From Verrucomicrobiia bacterium (GTDB lineage Bacteria; Verrucomicrobiota; Verrucomicrobiia; Verrucomicrobiales; DEV007): a DNA stretch of 40,778 bases. The stretch's first letter is position 1, and each line of letters starts with the position of its first letter. A program made the translations under genes and the position numbers. The stretch lies in NCBI GenBank assembly GCA_020439945.1, contig JAGRPB010000026.1:1-40778 (forward strand), in the 5' to 3' direction. Shown piece by piece: positions 1 to 6,673 of the stretch. The notes beneath the pieces were generated by a model. That model ran no database searches and had not been told where the DNA came from. It saw only the letters and a list, made by a program, of their open reading frames with translations.

Positions 1-1209
1 CGCGGCGGGCTTGGCGGCTGGAGTGGGAGCCGGAGTCGCGGCAGGCTTGGGCGGCTCGGGTTTCGCCGGAGCGGGTTCCGGTTTCTTCTCGGTCGGCTTG
101 GCGGGCTCGGGCTTCTTCGTTTCCGCGGGCTTGGCCGGCTCTTCCTTTTTGGGCGGATCGGGTGTCGCGGGCGCCGCGGCGGCGGGCTTGGCGGGTTCGG
201 TGGTGTTGGCCGCGAGGACGGCTGGCTTGGCCGGCTCCTTCCAACCGGTGTTCACGTCGATGCCAGGAATCGCGGCGGCGAGTTTCGTGGCGCCGCCGTC
301 CGTGACTTTCGTCTGCCAGACGAACAGCTTCTTGAGGCTCTTCAGCCCGGCCAGCTTCTGGATGCCGGCGTCGGTAACCTGGGTGCCGTAGAGGTTCAGG
401 TATTCCAGATTGGGCAGATTCTTCAGCTGATCCATCCCTGCATCGGTGATGGCGGTATTTTCCAGGTGAAGACGGGTGAGGTTTTTCATTCCGACCAAAC
501 TGGCCAGTCCGGCGTCGGTCACCTTGGTGCGGGCCAGATCCATCCACTTGATCTGGTCGGCCACGGGCTTGAGCAGCTCGAGATTCTTGTCGTTATAGTC
601 CTTGGCCACATTCAGCGCGCTGAAACGCAGGTCGGGCGTGTCCTGAGCGATCGCCATCAGCGAGGCGCCTTCTTTCTCGACGCGACCGATGGTCTCTTCG
701 GCGAGCTTTTGCTTGGCCGGATCGATCTCCTTGGGTTTGTCCGCCGCAGCGGTGCCTTCGGGAGCTTTGGGGGGATTGGCCAACACCACCTTGATCGCAT
801 TGGCCGCGTCGCCGCTGGGCTTCAGGTCACCGATCTTGGCGTCGCCCTTGGCGCCGGAGGCCACCCAGAATTTCAGGACCTCGATTTCCTCCTTGGACAG
901 GGGAGTTTCGTCCTCGGGAGGCATCACATCGTCGTCGTCCTTGGGCAGGGTGACGCGGAAGGTCAACAGGCTGTCGTCGAGTTTGCCGGGGATGACATTC
1001 TCGCCGTCGCTGCCTTTCAGAATCTCGTCCAGCGAATCCAGGCGGAGTTTGCCCTTCTGCTTGTCCGGACCGTGGCAGGCCACGCATTTGGCGTTCAGAA
1101 TCGGCTGCACCAGGTCGGTGTAGAGGACCTTCGAGTCATCCGCTTGGGAGCCTGCGGGAAGAAGAGCAAGAGAGGCGAAAAGTAAGGAGTTCCTGAAAAT
1201 CTGGTTCAT
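1..1209 (-). CDS. Secreted planctomycete-type cytochrome c with leucine-rich repeats (partial, C-terminus off the left edge)
   Basis: The 403 visible residues start at the ATG complementary to 1207-1209 and stay open to the window edge, so the C-terminus is missing. Residues 1-23 form a signal peptide (hydrophobic core LLFASLALLPAG). A class I c-type haem site follows, with CVACH at 42-46 and a likely axial Met at 96 in a DDDVMPPED stretch. This is the arrangement of the planctomycete cytochrome C domain (PSCyt1). About residues 220-320 hold leucine-rich repeats of the form TKVTDAGLASL and TQVTDAGIQKL, roughly 24 residues each. From about 325 the protein becomes a low-complexity Pro/Ala/Lys/Glu tail of EPAKP and KPEP units. 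The family is exported and probably takes part in periplasmic electron transfer or in anchoring; the substrate is unknown. Family call is firm, role is inference. Confidence 0.88.
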   Translation of the reverse strand, partial: MNQIFRNSLLFASLALLPAGSQADDSKVLYTDLVQPILNAKCVACHGPDKQKGKLRLDSLDEILKGSDGENVIPGKLDDSLLTFRVTLPKDDDDVMPPEDETPLSKEEIEVLKFWVASGAKGDAKIGDLKPSGDAANAIKVVLANPPKAPEGTAAADKPKEIDPAKQKLAEETIGRVEKEGASLMAIAQDTPDLRFSALNVAKDYNDKNLELLKPVADQIKWMDLARTKVTDAGLASLVGMKNLTRLHLENTAITDAGMDQLKNLPNLEYLNLYGTQVTDAGIQKLAGLKSLKKLFVWQTKVTDGGATKLAAAIPGIDVNTGWKEPAKPAVLAANTTEPAKPAAAAPATPDPPKKEEPAKPAETKKPEPAKPTEKKPEPAPAKPEPPKPAATPAPTPAAKPAA

Positions 1210-1330
1210 TTGGGCAGGTGTGGTTTTTCTGACATTTAAACTATGCGGGACGATTGACCGTGAGGCAAGCCAAAGGGGTGACGCATTGGCGGTATTGTCT
1301 AAAAAGTTACGACGGCGATGGCGATCGCGG

Positions 1331-2584
1331 TCAACCCGCCGCCGTCACCGCCCAGCCGTCACGATATTCCTTGGTGAGGAACGCATTCGCCTCGGGAACA
1401 TTCGTGATTCGGAGGGCCGCGGCGTCCCACTCCAGCGTTTGGCGGGGGAATCGGACCGCCACATTTCCCAGCTGAACCGCTTCGCTGAGAGGACCGGCGT
1501 AGGCAAAGTTGTCCGAGAGTTCCGCATTGCCCTCCAGGCACGCGTCGACCCAATCGTGATAGTGGTTGGCTTTGCCGGGATCGGGAAGTTCGTAGCGGGC
1601 AAAGTCCTTCTCCGGATACAATTTCGGCGTGCCCCAGTGCGGCACCAACAGGTAGCCTTTTTCTCCGATCAACATGGAGGCGGGCTGAAGCAGTGACTCG
1701 GCGGGAGGGAGCCCGGCGTGTTTCCAATTCGGGCGCCGGCCTCCGTCATACCACGTGACTGGCAACGTCTCGCTGGCGGTGAATTCCGTTCCGGGAAATA
1801 CGTAACGCAGCGTCTCCTGCGCCGGCCAGACTTGGTCGTTCATGCCGGAATGCTCTGCCGTGATCGACAGGGGCGCGGTCAGATTCATTGACGTGAAAAG
1901 TGGGTCGAGCAGGTGACAACCGTTGTCGCCGATGGAGCCCGAACCGAAGGCCTGCCAGTCGCGCCAGCAACGCGGGTGATAGACGTTTTCTCCGCCAAAT
2001 TCGCGCCACGGAGCCGGACCGATCCACTGGTCCCAATCCACCTCCGGCGGTGCTTTTTCCGGAATCGCCGGCGGTTGCAGCAGCCCGGAACGTCCGTGTC
2101 CCGCGGCGGAAATCCAGGTATGCACTTCCTTCACCTTGCCGATCACTTTTTCCTCCTGGATGAGCAACTTCGTGACTCGGTACTGAAACTCCGAGTGAAT
2201 CTGGTTGCCCATCCGGTTGACCGTTCCGGCCTTCGCGGCGTGACCGGCGATCTGGCGCGCCTCCCAGACCGTGTGCGTGAGCGGCTTTTCGCAATAGACG
2301 TTCAACCCCCGCTCCAGCGCCGCCTGGGTGATGACCGCGTGGTTGTGGTCGGGAACGGAGACATTCACCGCGTCGATTTCCGAACCCAGTTGATCGAACA
2401 TTTTCCGGAAGTCGGAAAACTTCGGCTTACCCGGCCAGGCCTTGTCGACCTTGTCGAAATGACGGCGATCGATATCGCAGAACGCGACCATTTCGACCGC
2501 GGGATGAGTGCCGATCCGGGAGATGTCGGCCCAGCCCTGGCGCTGGCAACCGATTCCGGCAAAGCGGAGTTTTTTCGAGGGCAT
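1331..2584 (-). CDS. Gfo/Idh/MocA-family oxidoreductase
   Basis: A 417-residue protein, typical length for the family, starting at ATG (2582-2584). The N-terminal Rossmann fold opens with a beta strand and a GIGCQRQG nucleotide loop (residues 10-17). An acidic residue after the second strand (CDID, 36-39) suits NAD(P) binding. The family signature EKP is at 99-101. The C-terminal alpha/beta part carries the GSGSIGDNGCHLLD segment typical of the secreted or intracellular planctomycete/verrucomicrobial subgroup, where the His is a likely catalytic residue. No signal peptide or Tat motif is visible, so it is probably cytoplasmic. These enzymes oxidise or reduce sugars, inositols and related polyols; the actual substrate cannot be told. 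It stands alone, with about 120 bp on the downstream side. Confidence 0.9.
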   Translation of the reverse strand: MPSKKLRFAGIGCQRQGWADISRIGTHPAVEMVAFCDIDRRHFDKVDKAWPGKPKFSDFRKMFDQLGSEIDAVNVSVPDHNHAVITQAALERGLNVYCEKPLTHTVWEARQIAGHAAKAGTVNRMGNQIHSEFQYRVTKLLIQEEKVIGKVKEVHTWISAAGHGRSGLLQPPAIPEKAPPEVDWDQWIGPAPWREFGGENVYHPRCWRDWQAFGSGSIGDNGCHLLDPLFTSMNLTAPLSITAEHSGMNDQVWPAQETLRYVFPGTEFTASETLPVTWYDGGRRPNWKHAGLPPAESLLQPASMLIGEKGYLLVPHWGTPKLYPEKDFARYELPDPGKANHYHDWVDACLEGNAELSDNFAYAGPLSEAVQLGNVAVRFPRQTLEWDAAALRITNVPEANAFLTKEYRDGWAVTAAG

Positions 2585-2677
2585 GGAAACAGTAGAATCC
2601 CGCCACCATCGTTTGGCGAGCCTTCCCGACTCACGCGAACACGCGGAGGCGCGATCAGGCGGGATGAGCGAACCCGT

Positions 2678-3226
2678 CTAGCGATCGTAGACCTTCCACC
2701 AGTCATCGACCGTCATCGATGCGAGCATCGCCAGGCAATGCGGGTGCTTCGCGCGCGAGGCCAGGATCTTGCGACTTTCCTGGAAACTGCCGAGTTCCAG
2801 AACTTCGATTTCCACCCAGCGAACGCCCCAGTTGTTCATCCGCTGCTTGGTGTCGAAATAGATGTCGATGGTTCGCGATCCGGTCAGCGCCTTTCCGTAG
2901 TCATCGACCACGAAGATCCGGTTGTAACCCTTGATCTTGAATTTCGTTCCCAGCGGGAAACGCGACCAGTCGGCCGCCGCGGAATGATACTCCGGCGTGT
3001 AGCGAAGATCGGTCCCAAGCGCCGTCTTTTTCCCATAGCTGATGTGATCCTCCTCCGTGTGCGTGTAGGCCGTGGTCCGGACGGTGGTGGTGAAGAGAGG
3101 CGTCTCCTTTCCGGACTGCGACGAAGGCTTTTCTCCAGTCGCGGGATCGTCTGCCCACACGGCTGCCGCGCCCGCCAACATTGCGGCAGAGATCGTGGTG
3201 AGTGTTTTTTGAAGGAGGAGACGCAT
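2678..3226 (-). CDS. Secreted 3D-domain (double-psi beta-barrel) protein
   Basis: A 182-residue protein with a clear signal peptide (residues 1-25, ending VWA-DD). After a short Ser/Thr/Lys linker comes a domain that begins TTAYTHTEED and ends with VVDDYG (106-111) and TIDIYFDT (119-126). These Asp residues match the three conserved aspartates that name the 3D domain, found in MltA lytic transglycosylases and in YabE/YocH-type cell-wall proteins. About 50 residues follow the domain with no family I recognise. Members act on or bind peptidoglycan, so a cell-envelope role is likely, but the MltA catalytic domain itself is absent and enzymatic activity is not shown. It is divergent from the hydrolase at 3347, with a 120-bp shared upstream region. 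Confidence 0.8.
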   Translation of the reverse strand: MRLLLQKTLTTISAAMLAGAAAVWADDPATGEKPSSQSGKETPLFTTTVRTTAYTHTEEDHISYGKKTALGTDLRYTPEYHSAAADWSRFPLGTKFKIKGYNRIFVVDDYGKALTGSRTIDIYFDTKQRMNNWGVRWVEIEVLELGSFQESRKILASRAKHPHCLAMLASMTVDDWWKVYDR

Positions 3227-3346
3227 CGGATGGCTATCTCAATCAAACGCAATCCTCGAATCGTGACAATGGTGAATTCCGATGCGTCATGACGCCGCAC
3301 CTTCAGGATTGAGCAAAGTCCCCGATTTGCCTTTGATAGCGAAACC

Positions 3347-4411
3347 ATGGGTCGACTTCTCTACATTTGCCTCGTTTTGCCGTTCGGCCTCGAACCGGTT
3401 CGCGCGGGCGACCATCAGGATCTGACATGGTTTGTTGACGAAATGGGTGAGCATCACACGATTCGCTCTATCGAGGACTGGGAGAAGCGACGCGAATCCA
3501 TCGTCGCGGGATTCGAGGAAGCGGCCGGTCCCTTGCCGAGCCGTGAATCGCCGTCCGATCTCGACATCCGGGTGGAGGAGAGTGTCGAGACGGAAAACTA
3601 CACCCGTCAGACCCTCACCCTGCAGTCCGAGCCTGACGATCGTCTGTCCGCCTACCTCTATGTCCCGAAGGGGATCGCGCCTGGCGAGAGACGCGCCGGT
3701 ATCGTGGCGCTTCATCCGACTCACAAGATCGGCAAGGGCGTGGTCGACGGGCAGAGCGAGCGGCCGAATCGGGCCTACGGCAAGGAGCTGGCCGAGCGAG
3801 GCTATGTGGTGATCGCGCCTGACTACGTGTCCTTCGGAGGCGAAACGGACTACGACTTCGCCGCCGATCGCTATCGATCGGGAACGATGAAGGGGATCTG
3901 GAATCACATGCGCTGCGTCGACCTGCTGGCCGAGCGCGACGATGTCGATCCTCAGCGGATCGGCGCGATCGGCCATTCGTTGGGCGGCCACAATGCCATC
4001 TTTCTTGGCGTGTTCGACCAGCGGGTGAAGGCGATCGTTTCCAGCTGCGGCTGGACGCCCTTTCACGACTACTACGGGGGCGATATCAAGGGCTGGACCA
4101 GCGATCGCTACCTGCCGTCACTCCGCGACGACTATCAGCTCGATCCCGATCGGGTTCCCTTTGACTACTATGAACTCGTCGCCGCGCTTGCGCCCCGCGC
4201 CTTCTTTTCCAACTCTCCGCTACACGACAGCAACTTCGACTATCGCGGCGTTGAAAAAGCCGCACCCAAGGTGAGGCGCATCTACGAACTCTACGGCGTG
4301 CCCGACAACCTGAGAATCGCCTATCCCGACGCCGAGCATGATTTTCCGCCCGCGGTGAAGGAGGAAGCGTTCCGATGGCTGGATCGGTGGTTGGGAGCTG
4401 GGGAGAAGTGA
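3347..4411 (+). CDS. Secreted alpha/beta hydrolase (dienelactone-hydrolase / acetyl-xylan-esterase-like)
   Basis: A 354-residue protein starting at ATG 3347, with an N-terminal signal peptide (cleavage near residue 20, PVRA-GD). The alpha/beta hydrolase core runs from about 85 to the end. The nucleophile elbow GHSLGGH places Ser211; Asp294 (PLHDSNF) and His331 (DAEHDFP) complete a standard Ser-Asp-His triad. A His-rich HPTHK loop at 123-127 is a likely part of the oxyanion region. Families with this layout cleave acyl or acetyl esters, often on plant or algal polysaccharides, which would suit a polysaccharide-degrading verrucomicrobium; the substrate is inferred only. The gene is followed within 45-80 nt by two dispersed repeat elements. 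Confidence 0.82.
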   Translation: MGRLLYICLVLPFGLEPVRAGDHQDLTWFVDEMGEHHTIRSIEDWEKRRESIVAGFEEAAGPLPSRESPSDLDIRVEESVETENYTRQTLTLQSEPDDRLSAYLYVPKGIAPGERRAGIVALHPTHKIGKGVVDGQSERPNRAYGKELAERGYVVIAPDYVSFGGETDYDFAADRYRSGTMKGIWNHMRCVDLLAERDDVDPQRIGAIGHSLGGHNAIFLGVFDQRVKAIVSSCGWTPFHDYYGGDIKGWTSDRYLPSLRDDYQLDPDRVPFDYYELVAALAPRAFFSNSPLHDSNFDYRGVEKAAPKVRRIYELYGVPDNLRIAYPDAEHDFPPAVKEEAFRWLDRWLGAGEK

Positions 4412-4428
4412 AAAGCCTATTCAAACCT

Positions 4429-4447
4429 GACTTTTGACTCATCACTC
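4429..4447 (+). repeat. AT-rich ACTCATCACTC-type dispersed element
   Basis: The intergenic segment reads GACTTTTGACTCATCACTC. The 12-mer GACTCATCACTC recurs exactly at 12184-12195 in the sufC-sufB spacer, where GACTTTT also lies just upstream. Both copies sit in non-coding DNA that is clearly lower in GC than the surroundings. Function unknown. Confidence 0.5.
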
Positions 4448-4454
4448 CGAACAA

Positions 4455-4490
4455 ACCCTCTTTGGTTGACGACATGACCCTGTTGGGTCG
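4455..4490 (+). repeat. Dispersed palindromic-family repeat, copy A
   Basis: ACCCTCTTTGGT at 4455-4466 followed by TGACGAC and ATGACCCTGTTGGGTCG. The first 24 nt match copy B at 33743-33766 at 21 positions, and the ACCCTGTTG end matches the right arm of copy C at 21319-21334. It lies downstream of the hydrolase stop codon and upstream of the chosen start of the squalene-synthase-like gene, overlapping the TTG- and ATG-initiated extensions of that gene. This copy is less palindromic than the other two. Confidence 0.55.
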
Positions 4491-4503
4491 ATGGGACGGG
4501 AGC

Positions 4504-5487
4504 ATGAATCTGGAAGGAATCGATCATCGCATGCTGGGGCGTGACTTGCTGAAGCGGGTGTCGCGTTCGTTTTACCTTTCGATGCGGTTTCTTCCCGGGG
4601 CGATGCGGGAGCCGGTCAGCCTCGGTTACCTGCTGGCGCGGGCTTCGGACACGATCGCGGACACGGAGGTGGCGCCGATCATGGTGCGGCGCGATTGCCT
4701 GGCCCGGTTTCGTGAATCGCTGCCGGAGACCCGACCCGATTTCCCCGAGTTCTACGCCGAAGTGATCCGGGAGTTCTCGCCGCGACAATCCCACGAAGGC
4801 GAACGCGAATTGCTGCAACGCCTGCCGGACCTTTTCGGTTGGCTGACGGGAATGGATTCGCAAAATCGAGCGGCGGTGATCGACGTGTTGCGGGAAATCA
4901 CGATCGGTCAGGCCTGGGATCTGGAGCGATTCGGAGAGGCGGAAGAAGCGACGCCGGTGGCCTGTTGTGAAACGGCCGAAGAATTGGAAACCTATGCCTA
5001 TCGGGTCGCCGGCTGTGTCGGTGCTTTCTGGACCCGGGTGGGATTCCTGAACCTGGGTGACCGGTTTGCCGAGCCGGCCTTGGCGGAGGTGATGACCGGA
5101 GATGGCATCGCGATGGGCAAGGGGCTCCAATTGGTCAACATTCTCCGCGACACGGGTGAGGACCTGCGTCAGGGACGCTGCTATCTGCCGCGGGCGGAAT
5201 TGAAGGCGGCGGGGTGGGACGATGAGTCTTCGCTTCCTTCAAACGCTATCCTGTTGGCTGTCGCGGAAACCTGGCGTCACCGATGTCGTGAATGGCTGTC
5301 GCAGGGCTGGCAGTATGTGGCGGCGCTGCGTCGGGGCAGGGTTCGCTTCGCGACGGCGCTGCCCTTGATCCTGGCGGAAGCCACGCTCGACGGGATCGAA
5401 GCGGCGGGTGAGCGAGCGCTCACGGAGAAGATCAAGGTCAGCCGATCCGAGGTTCGAAAGGCGATGTTCAGAAGCTTGTGGTGCTGA
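4504..5487 (+). CDS. Squalene/phytoene synthase family protein
   Basis: A 327-residue head-to-head prenyl synthase. Both Asp-rich motifs that bind the Mg2+-diphosphate groups are present: DTIAD (49-53) and DTGED (216-220), the latter inside the conserved stretch LVNILRDTGED followed by GRCYLP. The N-terminal SRSF and YLLARASDT are also family signatures. Length and motifs suit condensation of two farnesyl diphosphates to squalene (or a presqualene/C30 product) or of two geranylgeranyl diphosphates to phytoene; sequence alone does not decide. ATG 4504 was chosen because GGGAG precedes it and because upstream TTG 4462 and ATG 4474 lie inside a dispersed repeat. No other isoprenoid gene is adjacent. 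It ends 9 nt from the convergent rluD-type gene. Confidence 0.88.
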   Translation: MNLEGIDHRMLGRDLLKRVSRSFYLSMRFLPGAMREPVSLGYLLARASDTIADTEVAPIMVRRDCLARFRESLPETRPDFPEFYAEVIREFSPRQSHEGERELLQRLPDLFGWLTGMDSQNRAAVIDVLREITIGQAWDLERFGEAEEATPVACCETAEELETYAYRVAGCVGAFWTRVGFLNLGDRFAEPALAEVMTGDGIAMGKGLQLVNILRDTGEDLRQGRCYLPRAELKAAGWDDESSLPSNAILLAVAETWRHRCREWLSQGWQYVAALRRGRVRFATALPLILAEATLDGIEAAGERALTEKIKVSRSEVRKAMFRSLWC

Positions 5488-5496
5488 CTTGACCCA

Positions 5497-6543
5497 TCAA
5501 TGGTCCGCCAGGTCGCTGGGCAGGAATGGATGAAAGGCAGCGGGAAGGGGACTCTCGAAGGCAATTCGCTCCCCTGTCGCGGGATGCGTGAAACCCAGGT
5601 GTCGTGCGTGGAGCATGAGACGACCCGGTTTGACGGATTGGCGCGAAATCTGGGCGTAGATCTCGTCGCCGAGAATGGGACAGTGGAGACACTCCTTCAG
5701 GTGAACCCGGATCTGGTGGGTGCGTCCGGTGTGGATGACGCAGCGAACCAGCGCCCAGTGGCCCTCCGGATCGGCATTGAGGACTTCGTAATCGGTGATG
5801 GCTTCCTTGCCATGCGGCTCTGGACGCACCGCCATTTTCTGACGGCTGACGGGATGACGACCGATTCGATTCTCCAGGTGACCGGAAGACTGGGCCGGGA
5901 CACCCTGAACGACGCAGAGGTAGGCCTTTTCGGTCTCGCGATTGGCGAACTGGCCGACCAGCGATTGATGGGCGAGGTCGGTCTTTGCGGCCACCAGGCA
6001 GCCGCTGGTTTCCTTGTCGAGCCGGTGAACGATGCCGGGGCGTTCGACGCCGCCGATGCCGCTGAGTTGGCCCCGGCAATGAAACAGGAGCGCATTGACG
6101 AGCGTGCCGTCGGGATTGCCCGCCGCCGGATGAACGACGAGGCCGGCGGGCTTGTTGATGACGATGAGGTGTTCGTCCTCGTGGAGAACGTCGAGCGGAA
6201 TGTCCTGGGCAACGATTTCAGCCGGATCGGGCGGGGGAATGGTGACGACGATCTCGTCTCCAGAAGCGAGTGAATGTCGGGGCTTGGTGACGGTGACGCC
6301 GTTGACCGTGATTTGGCCGGACTTGATCAGCGCCTGGAGCCGCGATCGCGAAAGGTCCGCGCACCGCTCCGCCAGCACCTTGTCGAGGCGTGAGCCGGCG
6401 GCGCGATCATCGATGGCGAGGGAGATGGTGTCGATTTCGGCATCATCGTCTTCGACTGGAGATTCGGCGGAATTCACGTGAACGCCAGTCTGGGCCACGG
6501 TGGCGCCCCCGTCCAGTGCGCCCGCGTTCGTGGAAGGTGACAT
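5497..6543 (-). CDS. rluD: RluD-type 23S rRNA pseudouridine synthase
   Basis: A 348-residue protein. After an acidic, probably disordered N-terminus of about 40 residues comes an S4 RNA-binding domain (about 50-105, SRLDKVLAE...SRSRLQALIKSG). The RluA/RluD catalytic domain follows. HRLDKETSG (173-181) contains the catalytic Asp176, and INKPAGLVVHP (129-139) and GRTHQIRVH are further family motifs. The family isomerises uridines in 23S rRNA; the S4 plus RluA-domain layout matches RluD (helix 69), but RluC-like specificity cannot be excluded. It is divergent from the kinase with 130 bp between start codons and convergent with the squalene-synthase-like gene. Confidence 0.9.
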   Translation of the reverse strand: MSPSTNAGALDGGATVAQTGVHVNSAESPVEDDDAEIDTISLAIDDRAAGSRLDKVLAERCADLSRSRLQALIKSGQITVNGVTVTKPRHSLASGDEIVVTIPPPDPAEIVAQDIPLDVLHEDEHLIVINKPAGLVVHPAAGNPDGTLVNALLFHCRGQLSGIGGVERPGIVHRLDKETSGCLVAAKTDLAHQSLVGQFANRETEKAYLCVVQGVPAQSSGHLENRIGRHPVSRQKMAVRPEPHGKEAITDYEVLNADPEGHWALVRCVIHTGRTHQIRVHLKECLHCPILGDEIYAQISRQSVKPGRLMLHARHLGFTHPATGERIAFESPLPAAFHPFLPSDLADH

Positions 6544-6673
6544 TTCGCCTTTCCGTAGGATGTTTTTGGCTGGAACTGGGGGGCGGGGCCGCTAAGATTC
6601 GACGCTTTTCAGTCGATCGGTGGCGGTGCGAACGCTCCGGAGCGGGCGACGGGGATTTTTGTGAAGTGAGATC

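Noticed and set aside
1..240. Apparent tandem DNA repeats (also at 24560-24900)
   Set aside because: These are codon-level echoes of Pro/Ala/Lys low-complexity protein tails, not independent DNA repeats or a CRISPR array; unit lengths vary and no conserved spacer structure exists.
466..1185. 239-codon plus-strand open frame
   Set aside because: It is antisense to the cytochrome c/LRR gene, whose signal peptide, CVACH site and leucine-rich repeats are clear. The plus-strand product has no family resemblance.
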